From Phyllobacteriaceae bacterium (GTDB lineage Bacteria > Pseudomonadota > Alphaproteobacteria > Rhizobiales > Ancalomicrobiaceae), in assembly GCA_012517025.1 (NCBI GenBank), contig JAAYVT010000311.1, positions 1 through 21,748 on the forward strand: a stretch of DNA of 21,748 nt. Reading direction: 5' to 3'. The translations under genes and the position numbers were made by a program. This document shows positions 7,186 to 13,716 of the stretch, piece after piece. Positions within the stretch are counted from its first letter, which is position 1. Every line of letters begins with the position of its first letter. Under the pieces are notes generated by a model, which was not told the DNA's origin, did no database searches, and saw only the letters and a list, made by a program, of their open reading frames with translations.

Positions 7186-7728
7186 ATGGCCAAGCTCGAC
7201 ATCATCACCATCCCCGATCCGCGTCTGAAGCTCGTCTCCGAGCCGGTCGCCCACGTCGACGATCGCATCCGCAAGATCCTCGACGACATGCTGGAGACCA
7301 TGTACGACGCCCCCGGCATCGGGCTGGCGGCGATCCAGGTCGGCGTCGCCGAGCGGCTGGTCACCATCGACGTCTCCCGCGAGGGCGAGCCGAAGGCGCC
7401 GTTGTTCCTGGTGAATCCGGAGGTCGTCTGGACCTCGGAGGAGACCAACACCTACGAGGAAGGCTGCCTGTCGGTGCCCGAGCACTACGACGAGGTCGAG
7501 CGCCCCGCCCGGTGCCGGGTGACCCATCTCGATCGCGACGGCGTCGAGCGGACGATCGAGGCCGAGGGCCTGCTCGCCACCTGTCTGCAGCACGAGATCG
7601 ACCATCTGAACGGCGTCGTCTTCATCGACCATCTGTCGCGGCTGAAGCGCGAGCGGGTGGTCAAGAAGTTCTCCAAGCTGGCGAAGGTCCGCGTCCGCTC
7701 GGTCGGCTGGCGCCCGTCGATGGGCTGA
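7186..7728 (+). CDS. def: Peptide deformylase
   Basis: Def removes the N-formyl group from new polypeptides at the ribosome. The 180-residue chain carries all three family motifs: GIGLAAIQVG (motif 1, residues 44-53), EEGCLS (motif 2, with metal ligand C94), and QHEIDHLNG (motif 3, HExxH with H136, E137, H140). Length is normal for a type I bacterial enzyme. The ATG at 7186 starts the conserved N-terminus MAKLDIITIPDPRLK; open sequence upstream is not conserved-looking. In many Hyphomicrobiales def is followed by fmt, truA and dapE; here it is followed by a terminator and convergent uppP, so the usual cluster is split. It is divergent from rmuC with a 124-base gap. Confidence 0.97.
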   Translation: MAKLDIITIPDPRLKLVSEPVAHVDDRIRKILDDMLETMYDAPGIGLAAIQVGVAERLVTIDVSREGEPKAPLFLVNPEVVWTSEETNTYEEGCLSVPEHYDEVERPARCRVTHLDRDGVERTIEAEGLLATCLQHEIDHLNGVVFIDHLSRLKRERVVKKFSKLAKVRVRSVGWRPSMG

Positions 7729-7765
7729 GCCGGCGCGACGACGCGCACCCGACGAAATAACCGAG

Positions 7766-7800
7766 ACGGCCGGCGAGGGGATCGCCGGCCGTTTTGGTTT
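7766..7800 (+). terminator. Bidirectional intrinsic terminator between def and uppP
   Basis: A perfect 10-bp stem (ACGGCCGGCG at 7766-7775 with CGCCGGCCGT at 7783-7792) with a 7-base loop is followed by TTTGGTTT on the plus strand. On the minus strand it is followed by GGTTATTTCG. It can therefore close both convergent genes. Confidence 0.85.
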
Positions 7801-7827
7801 CGGTCTTCGCGTTCGGCGGGCGTCCGC

Positions 7828-8709
7828 TCACATGTTCGGATCGAACACCCCGAGCCAGACGATCAGGAGCAGGAAGCAGCCCATCAGGAAGCGGTAGATC
7901 ACGAAGGGCCAGGACGAGAACCGTTCCATCACCTTCATCAGCGTCCAGATCGCCACGAAGGCGGAGAGCGAGGCCGAGGCGAGCCCGACGCCGAGCACCT
8001 CCCAGCCTTGCGTGTCCAGCCCCGCCTTGCGCAGCTCCAAGAGCTCCTTGACCCCGGCGCCGAGGATCGCCGGCAGGCCGAGCAGGAAGGAGTAACGGGC
8101 GGCGTCCTCGCGCTTCAGGTTGAGGAACATCGCCGCCGTCAGTGTCGAGCCGGAGCGCTACACGCCGGGGATCAGCGCCCCGACCTGGGCGAGGCCGACC
8201 ACGATCGCGTCGCGCAGCCGGATCTCCTCGAAGCTGCGCCGGTGCCGGCACACCAGCTCGGCGATCGCCAGCAGCACCGCCATGCCGACCGAGGCGGCGC
8301 CGATCACCCACAATTCGCGCAGCGGCGAGCCGCAGGCGTTGAGCTGCTTCTTCAAGAGCACGCCGCCGATCACGATCGGGATCGTCGCCACCACGATGCC
8401 GACCGCCATGCGGAACTCGAAGGAGCGATAGTCCTCCTCCTGGAACGCCTTGATCGAACCCCAGCCGACCCGCCAGACGTCGCGCCAGAAATAGGTGACG
8501 ACGGCGAACAGGGCGGCGAGCTGCATCGCCGCGGAGAAGGCGGAGCCGGGGTCCGGCCAGCCGAGGAAGGTCGGCACCACCCGCATGTGGGCGGTCGAGG
8601 AGATCGGCAGCAGCTCGGTGATGCCCTGGACCACGCCGAGAATGGCCACCTTGGTGGTGCCGAGCGCGACGAAGCCGGTGTCGATGCCGTTGGTGCAGGC
8701 GGTGGCCAT
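7828..8709 (-). pseudogene. uppP: Undecaprenyl-diphosphatase with an in-frame amber codon in the active-site motif
   Basis: UppP (BacA) dephosphorylates undecaprenyl diphosphate at the membrane so the carrier can be reused for peptidoglycan and other glycans. The frame encodes a full-length family member of 293 codons with several hydrophobic spans, the first motif QGITELLPISSTAH at residues 28-41 (E32, H41), and the second motif ALIPGV-stop-RSGSTLT around residue 184. The family sequence there is PGxSRSG, and the codon expected to encode its first Ser reads TAG (plus-strand CTA at 8158-8160). The frame is intact on both sides, continuing with FLNLKREDAARYSFLLGLPA. One base change (TCG to TAG) explains it. 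If real, the product stops at 183 residues, without the catalytic Arg (R185). Alternatives are a sequencing error or stop-codon readthrough. The ATG at 8709 was chosen from the family N-terminus; the upstream GGGACG is only a weak ribosome-binding site. Confidence 0.85.
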
Positions 8710-8799
8710 GACGAAACGTCCCGGAAATTGGCGAGCGACGGGGAAAGGGCGGAAAGCTCCGTTCAACTTGGGCCCCGAGGGTTACCAGACTCTTACGTC

Positions 8800-8920
8800 G
8801 ATTCGAGCAGTTTTGAACGAATTCCGAAATAAAGTAATCATCCAGATTAATCGAGCGTATATTCGATCACAGAAAAACGCATGCAAAGTTTGACGTGAAC
8901 ATAAAACGGATGTGCGAAGG
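8800..8920. promoter_or_regulatory. AT-rich intergenic stretch with short inverted repeats between uppP and the BTLCP gene
   Basis: The region between the divergent uppP and protease genes is much richer in A and T than its surroundings. It contains the inverted repeat TAATC-ATCCA-GATTA (8836-8850), a TCGA-N8-TCGA symmetry just after it, and TTGACG at 8890-8895, which could be a -35 box for the downstream gene although no good -10 follows. It probably carries the promoters of one or both genes. Confidence 0.4.
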
Positions 8921-8952
8921 TGACTGCACTGGGTAGGGGAGTTGCAGTCGCC

Positions 8953-9588
8953 ATGTTCGATCTGAAGACTTTGGGGGTGGCCGCTTTCATTGCCGCTTCG
9001 GCCGTCTCGACGATGGCGGAAGGGCGTGAGGCGATGGTTCTGGCGCGACTGCCCGAAGCCACGTCGGCGGTTCCGGTGGGCGAGGCGCGGCCGGTGTGGG
9101 GCTGGGTCGACTTCTGCCGCCGCTATGCCGGCGAATGCGCCGGCGGCCGGGTCGCGGCGCGCGACATCCGCCTCGACGCCCACGTCTGGAGCGCCCTCGT
9201 CGACGTCAATCGCTCGGTCAACACCGCGATCGAACCTGTCACCGATCAGGATCATTGGGGCGTCGCCGATCGCTGGGACATCCCCACCGACGGCAAGGGC
9301 GACTGCGAGGACTACGTCCTCTTGAAGCGCAAGATGCTGACGGAGCGCGGCTTCCCGCGGCAGGCGCTGCTCGTCACCGTCGTCGTCGATGCGCACGGCG
9401 ACGGCCATGCCGTCCTCACCGTGAAGACCGACCACGGCGACTTCGTCCTCGACAACATGCGCGACGACGTTCTCGCCTGGGTCAAGACCGGATACCGCTT
9501 CGTCAAGCGCCAGTCCCAGGAAGATCAGAACCGCTGGGTCGCGATCGACGAGGGCGTGCAGGCGCCGGCCACCGCATCGGCGCGCTGA
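8953..9588 (+). CDS. Transglutaminase-like cysteine peptidase (BTLCP, peptidase family C93, DUF920)
   Basis: This is a 211-residue secreted protein with the BTLCP fold. It has an N-terminal signal peptide or anchor (MFDLKTLGVAAFIAASAVSTMAEG overall, hydrophobic core about 5-20) and a papain-like triad: C118 in GKGDCEDY, H152 in GDGHAVLTV and D167 in FVLDNM. The family includes LapG, a periplasmic protease that cleaves biofilm adhesins, but many alphaproteobacterial members stand alone with unknown targets. The frame is open from a GTG at 8920, but the ATG at 8953 gives a proper signal peptide, and AGGGGAG lies about ten bases upstream of it. No LapD-like cyclic-di-GMP receptor, adhesin or type I secretion gene is adjacent, so a LapG role is only a possibility. 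Confidence 0.88.
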   Translation: MFDLKTLGVAAFIAASAVSTMAEGREAMVLARLPEATSAVPVGEARPVWGWVDFCRRYAGECAGGRVAARDIRLDAHVWSALVDVNRSVNTAIEPVTDQDHWGVADRWDIPTDGKGDCEDYVLLKRKMLTERGFPRQALLVTVVVDAHGDGHAVLTVKTDHGDFVLDNMRDDVLAWVKTGYRFVKRQSQEDQNRWVAIDEGVQAPATASAR

Positions 9589-9961
9589 GCGCAGGGCTGC
9601 TCGGCGCCGGGTGAGGTCTCGGCGCCGCCGCGAGCGTCCCGCTCGTCGCATGACTGTCGCGCCCCCGCCCAGGTCTCGCCACGATCGCCGTCGGCCCTTC
9701 GGAAATCCACGAATTCGGCTTCGTGCGCCGGTGAGACGACTCTCCGGCGCGGCTCGAAAGATTGACGGAAGGTAAACACCGTCGGTCCGAGGCATGCGTC
9801 AGGCGCATGTCAGGGGTGGATGGCGCAGCCTTCAATTTGGGCAAAGAGGCGCATATTTGAGCACAGAACGTAATCGCAGTGCTCACCCGATCTCGGGAGG
9901 ATCCGAGAAGACCGAGTGAGCCGATCGAGGGAGAGGGGACGTCGAACGTCCTCGAAACATC
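9589..9961. other. Non-coding gap between the BTLCP gene and the DUF1127 gene
   Basis: I find no convincing gene in these 373 bases. They hold several short symmetries: CGGCGCCG twice shortly after 9600, CACGAA-N6-TTCGTG (9708-9725), ATGCG-TCAGG-CGCAT (9794-9808), and the longer TGAGCAC repeat listed separately. The region 9820-9875 is AT-richer than its surroundings and probably holds the promoter of the DUF1127 gene. Confidence 0.5.
9858..9885. promoter_or_regulatory. Operator-like inverted repeat upstream of the DUF1127 gene
   Basis: TGAGCAC at 9858-9864 and its exact complement GTGCTCA at 9879-9885 are separated by 14 bases, in the AT-richer upstream region of the small gene at 9962. The spacing suits a dimeric regulator, but no regulator can be named. 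Confidence 0.35.
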
Positions 9962-10126
9962 ATGTCGCTGGTCACCTTCGCCACTCATCTCCGCTCTTCC
10001 ATGGAGCGTTATCGCAACTATCGCCGCGCGGTGCGCGAGCTTTCCGCGCTCGACGATCGCCAGCTCTGCGACATCGGTCTGGTGCGCAGCCGCATCGAGG
10101 AAGTCGCGCGCGGCGCGTTGCACTGA
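9962..10126 (+). CDS. DUF1127 small Arg-rich protein
   Basis: This 54-residue protein begins MSLVTFATHLRSSMERY and carries the DUF1127 (YjiS-like) signature in its second half: RRAVRELSALDDRQLCDIGL followed by VRSRIEEVARGAL. Alphaproteobacteria usually encode several such proteins. Some members have been linked to small-RNA or phosphate/central metabolism control, but a general function is not established. The frame begins at ATG 9962 with strong codon bias. No convincing ribosome-binding site lies directly upstream: a GAGAGGGGA run ends about 20 bases before the ATG. The gene stands alone, with a possible operator upstream and a long terminator hairpin 32 bases after the stop, so it is probably its own short transcript. 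Confidence 0.85.
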   Translation: MSLVTFATHLRSSMERYRNYRRAVRELSALDDRQLCDIGLVRSRIEEVARGALH

Positions 10127-10157
10127 TCGAGACCGCCGGTCGCCGGCATGCGAACCG

Positions 10158-10197
10158 AACGAAGAAGGGCGCCCTCGAGGCGCCCTTCTTCGTTTCC
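10158..10197 (+). terminator. Strong intrinsic terminator after the DUF1127 gene
   Basis: A perfect 16-bp stem (AACGAAGAAGGGCGCC at 10158-10173 with its complement at 10179-10194) with the 5-base loop CTCGA follows the DUF1127 stop. The stem ends in TTCTTCGTTTCC, giving a modest T-rich tail. It isolates the small gene from zwf. Confidence 0.85.
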
Positions 10198-10261
10198 GGA
10201 CCCCGATCTCGCGAGGGAGAAGGAACGTCGCTCGGAATTGAAAGATGTTGCAGGAAAGGCA

Positions 10262-10289
10262 TTGAATTGCCGTTTGTCCTCCGTATGAT
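10262..10289 (+). promoter_or_regulatory. Sigma-70-type promoter for the zwf-edd cluster
   Basis: TTGAAT at 10262-10267 and TATGAT at 10284-10289 are 16 bases apart, between the terminator and zwf. A start near 10296 would give a leader of about 78 bases ending in the strong ribosome-binding site GGAGGGGGAG. Confidence 0.6.
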
Positions 10290-10373
10290 CCGCCCTAGAT
10301 TTCGAGGGGGCGGCATCGAGCGACCGGAGCGGGCCACCTGCGCCCGGTCTCGGCCCGATCCGGAGGGGGAGTG

Positions 10374-11852
10374 ATGGTCAGTCGTGTGATCGCGGTCGAT
10401 TCGTTCGACTTCGTCGCCTTCGGCGGCACCGGCGATCTCGTCCGGCGCAAACTGCTGCCGGGTCTCTACCATCGCGATCGGGTCGGCCAGATCCCGGCCG
10501 CGACGCGGATCGTCGGCGTCGCCCGCGCGGCGATGACCGACGAGGCCTACCGCGATCTCGCCCGCGCCGCGATCGTCGACCACGTGCCCGAACACGAGCG
10601 CGAGGACGAGGTGATCGAGCGCTTCGTCGCCCGTCTCTCCTATGTCGCGGTCGACGCGCTCGGCGACGGCGGCTGGAGCGATCTCGCCGGCGTCCTCGCC
10701 CCCGAGCCCGATCGCATCCGTGTCTATTATCTGGCGACCTCGCCCGATCTCTTCGGCGACATCTGCCGCCGCCTCGCCGCCGCCGGGCTGGTGACGCCGA
10801 CCTCCCGCGTGGTGGTGGAAAAGCCGATCGGCAAGTCGCTCGCCTCCGCCCGCGTCGTCAACGAGGCGGTCGGGTCGGTCTTCGCCGAAGCCCAAATCTT
10901 CCGCATCGATCATTACCTCGGCAAGGAGACGGTGCAGAACCTGATGGCGCTGCGCTTCGCCAATGCCTTGTTCGAGCCGTTGTGGAACGCCGCCCGCATC
11001 GACCACGTCCAGATCACCGTCGCCGAGAGCCTCGGTGTGGAGGGCCGCGCCGGCTATTACGACGGCGCCGGCGCCCTGCGCGACATGGTCCAGAACCACA
11101 TGCTTCAGCTCCTCTGTCTGGTCGCCATGGAGCCGCCGGCCTCTCTCGACGCCGACGCGGTGCGCGACGAGAAGCTCAAGGTTCTGAAGGCGTTGAAGCC
11201 GATCGGCGTCGCCGACGTGCCGCGCGTCACCGTGCGCGGCCAATACGAGAAGGGCGCCGCCGCCGATGGCCCGGTGCCCGGCTATCTCGAGGAACTCGGC
11301 CGCCCGACGAGCCCCACCGAGACCTTCGTCGCGCTGAAGGTCGAGATCGAGAATTGGCGCTGGGCCGGCACGCCCTTCTATCTGCGCTCCGGCAAGCGCA
11401 TGGCCGAGCGCGTCTCCGAGATCGTGGTGAGCTTCCGCCCGATCCCCCATTCGGTGTTCGACGAGGCCGCCGGCCCGATCCTGCGCAACGAGCTGGTGAT
11501 CCGCCTGCAGCCCGACGAGGGCGTCAAGCTCTACGTGATGATCAAGGATCCCGGCCCCGGCGGCATGCGTCTGATCCGCGTCCCGCTCGACATGAGCTTC
11601 GCCGAGACCTTCGCCGAACGCCACGCCGACGCCTACGAGCGGCTGATCATGGACGTGGTGCGCGGCAACCAAACCCTGTTCATGCGCCGCGACGAGGTCG
11701 AGGCGGCGTGGAGCTGGATCGACCCGATTCTGGAGGCCTGGGCGGCCTCCGGCGAGGCGCCGAAGGTCTATCGCGCCGGCACCTGGGGCCCCTCCGCCTC
11801 GGTCGCCCTGATCGAGCGCGACGGCCGGACTTGGCACGAAGACGGCGCCTGA
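10374..11852 (+). CDS. zwf: Glucose-6-phosphate 1-dehydrogenase
   Basis: Zwf oxidises glucose-6-phosphate to 6-phosphogluconolactone with NADP+ (or NAD+), the entry to the Entner-Doudoroff and oxidative pentose-phosphate routes. The 492-residue chain shows the nucleotide-binding GGTGDLVRRK at 17-26, EKPIG at 149-153, the substrate-binding signature RIDHYLGKE at 177-185 with H180, and the catalytic base H242 in DMVQNHMLQ. Length is normal for the family. A GTG at 10371 is also in frame. I chose ATG 10374 because GGAGG at 10362-10366 is seven bases from it but only four from the GTG. A promoter lies just upstream. edd follows after 49 bases. The last codons are repeated after the stop as a 16-base direct repeat. 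Confidence 0.97.
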   Translation: MVSRVIAVDSFDFVAFGGTGDLVRRKLLPGLYHRDRVGQIPAATRIVGVARAAMTDEAYRDLARAAIVDHVPEHEREDEVIERFVARLSYVAVDALGDGGWSDLAGVLAPEPDRIRVYYLATSPDLFGDICRRLAAAGLVTPTSRVVVEKPIGKSLASARVVNEAVGSVFAEAQIFRIDHYLGKETVQNLMALRFANALFEPLWNAARIDHVQITVAESLGVEGRAGYYDGAGALRDMVQNHMLQLLCLVAMEPPASLDADAVRDEKLKVLKALKPIGVADVPRVTVRGQYEKGAAADGPVPGYLEELGRPTSPTETFVALKVEIENWRWAGTPFYLRSGKRMAERVSEIVVSFRPIPHSVFDEAAGPILRNELVIRLQPDEGVKLYVMIKDPGPGGMRLIRVPLDMSFAETFAERHADAYERLIMDVVRGNQTLFMRRDEVEAAWSWIDPILEAWAASGEAPKVYRAGTWGPSASVALIERDGRTWHEDGA

Positions 11853-11877
11853 CGGGCGCCGGGCACGAAGACGGCGC
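11833..11877 (+). repeat. 16-bp direct repeat spanning the zwf stop
   Basis: GGCACGAAGACGGCGC occurs at 11833-11848, inside the last codons of zwf, and again at 11862-11877, in the gap before edd. This looks like a small local duplication of the 3' end of zwf. Confidence 0.7.
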
Positions 11878-11901
11878 GCAGACGCCGACGAGGACGACGT
11901 C

Positions 11902-13716
11902 ATGATCTTGAATGCCCGCATCGGCGAGGTCACCGAACGCATTCGGCTCCGCAGCCGCGACGGCCGCGCCCGCTATCTCGAGCACATGACGGCCGAAATC
12001 GAGCGCGGCCCCACCCGCGCCCGGCTCGGCTGCGCCAATCTCGCCCACGGCTTCGCCGCCTGCGGCCCCGAGGCCAAGCACCGTCTGGCGGCGACCGACG
12101 CGCCCAACGTCGGGATCGTCACCGCCTACAACGACATGCTCTCCGCCCATCGCCCCTACGAGCGCTACCCGGCGCTGATCCGCGCCGAGGCGGAGCGTCG
12201 CGGCGCCACCGCACAGGTCGCCGGCGGCGTGCCGGCGATGTGCGACGGCGTCACCCAGGGCGAGCCGGGCATGGAACTGTCGTTGTTCTCCCGCGACGTC
12301 ATCGCCATGGCGACCGGCGTCGCGTTGTCGCATCGCATGTTCGACGGCGCGTTGATGCTCGGCATCTGCGACAAGATCGTGCCCGGCCTGGTCATCGGCG
12401 CGCTCGCCTTCGGTCATCTGCCGACGATTTTCGTGCCCTCCGGCCCGATGCCGTCGGGCCTCTCCAACGGCGAGAAGAACCGCGTCCGTCAGCTCTACGC
12501 CGAGGGCAAGGCGACCAAGGCGGAACTGCTCGAGGCCGAATCGAAGTCCTATCACGCGCCCGGCACCTGCACCTTCTACGGCACCGCCAACACCAATCAG
12601 ATGCTGATGGAGTTCATGGGCCTGCATCTGCCCGGCGCCAGCTTCGTCTCCCCCGACACGGCGTTGCGCGACGCGCTGACCCGCGCCGCCGTCGGCCGCG
12701 TGCTGGAGATCGGATCGCGCGGCGAGGCCTTCACGCCGATCGGCGCGGTGCTCGACGAGCGCGCCTTCGTCGACGGCATCGTCGGGTTGATGGCGACCGG
12801 CGGCTCGACCAACCACACTCTCCATCTCGTCGCCATGGCGCGTGCCGCCGGCATCGCGCTGACCTGGGACGACTTCGCCGATCTCTCGGCGGTGACGCCG
12901 CTCCTCGCCCGCGCCTATCCGAACGGCGCGGCCGACGTCAACGCCTTCCGCGACGCCGGCGGAGTGCCCTTCGTGATTCGCGAGCTGCTCGCCGACGGCC
13001 TGCTCCACGCCGACGCCGCGACGGTGTGGGGCGGCGGTCTCGCCGCCCAGACCGAGGTCCCGAGCCTCGACGAGGCGGGAAATCTGATCTTCACCCCGGT
13101 CGATCGGCGCTCCGCCGACACCACCGTCCTGCGTCCGCTCGCCGAGCCCTTCGAGGCGACCGGTGGGCTCGAACTCCTGACCGGAAACCTCGGCCGCGCC
13201 GTGATCAAGTCCTCGGCGGTGCGCCCGGACCGCCGGGTGATCGAGGCGCCGGCGCGCGTCTTCGCCTCGCAGGAAGAGGTGCGGCGCGCCTTCGAGGCGG
13301 GCGAACTGACCGGCGATTTCGTCGCCGTCGTCCGCTTCCAGGGGCCGAAGGCCAACGGCATGCCGGAACTCCACAAGTTGACGCCGCCCCTCGGTGTCCT
13401 CCAGGATCGCGGCCAGAAGGTCGCCCTCGTCACCGACGGGCGCATGTCCGGCGCCTCCGGCAAGGTGCCGGCGGCGATCCATCTGACCCCCGAGGCGGTC
13501 GACGGAGGGCCGATCGCCCGTCTCCGCGACGGCGACCTCGTCCGTCTCGATGCCGTCGCCGGGCGGCTGGAAGTTCTCGTCGATCCGGCGGAGTGGGCCA
13601 CCCGAGCGCCCGCCACCGCCGATCTCTCCGCCAACCAATGGGGCGTCGGGCGCAACCTCTTCGCCACCTTCCGCCACGCCGTCGGCTCCGCCGAAGAAGG
13701 AGCGAGTTCACTGTGA
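11902..13716 (+). CDS. edd: Phosphogluconate dehydratase
   Basis: Edd dehydrates 6-phosphogluconate to 2-keto-3-deoxy-6-phosphogluconate, the committed step of the Entner-Doudoroff pathway. It is an iron-sulfur enzyme of the IlvD/Edd family. The 604-residue chain has the Edd-type motifs: TAYNDMLSAHRPYERYP at 74-90, MCDGVTQGEPGMELSLFSRD at 113-132, family signature 1 CDKIVPGLVIGA at 156-167, GTCTFYGTANTN at 221-232, and signature 2 with DGRMSGASGK at 512-521. C114, C156 and C223 are the likely cluster ligands. The Edd rather than IlvD form is supported by the YNDMLSAH motif and the zwf neighbour. GAGGA lies about eight bases before the ATG. Its TGA overlaps the GTG start of the lactonase gene. 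The aldolase gene eda is not in the window. Confidence 0.96.
   Translation: MILNARIGEVTERIRLRSRDGRARYLEHMTAEIERGPTRARLGCANLAHGFAACGPEAKHRLAATDAPNVGIVTAYNDMLSAHRPYERYPALIRAEAERRGATAQVAGGVPAMCDGVTQGEPGMELSLFSRDVIAMATGVALSHRMFDGALMLGICDKIVPGLVIGALAFGHLPTIFVPSGPMPSGLSNGEKNRVRQLYAEGKATKAELLEAESKSYHAPGTCTFYGTANTNQMLMEFMGLHLPGASFVSPDTALRDALTRAAVGRVLEIGSRGEAFTPIGAVLDERAFVDGIVGLMATGGSTNHTLHLVAMARAAGIALTWDDFADLSAVTPLLARAYPNGAADVNAFRDAGGVPFVIRELLADGLLHADAATVWGGGLAAQTEVPSLDEAGNLIFTPVDRRSADTTVLRPLAEPFEATGGLELLTGNLGRAVIKSSAVRPDRRVIEAPARVFASQEEVRRAFEAGELTGDFVAVVRFQGPKANGMPELHKLTPPLGVLQDRGQKVALVTDGRMSGASGKVPAAIHLTPEAVDGGPIARLRDGDLVRLDAVAGRLEVLVDPAEWATRAPATADLSANQWGVGRNLFATFRHAVGSAEEGASSL

Noticed and set aside
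5058..7760. A 900-codon open frame on the plus strand opposite ghrA and rmuC
   Set aside because: It lies antisense to two clear genes, and its Arg/His/Asp-rich composition is the usual product of reading GC-rich codons on the wrong strand.
8158..8160. The uppP stop codon as a site for selenocysteine or pyrrolysine
   Set aside because: The codon is TAG, not TGA, so selenocysteine does not apply. The family has serine here, and nothing suggests pyrrolysine genes; a point mutation or base-call error is simpler.
8953..9588. BTLCP gene plus neighbouring uppP as a new envelope system
   Set aside because: The genes are divergent with no shared motif or conserved pairing that I can show from one window.
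9972..13677. Long minus-strand open frames (up to about 660 codons) opposite zwf and edd
   Set aside because: Both are antisense to well-supported enzymes with all catalytic motifs; composition is shadow-like, with no domain visible.
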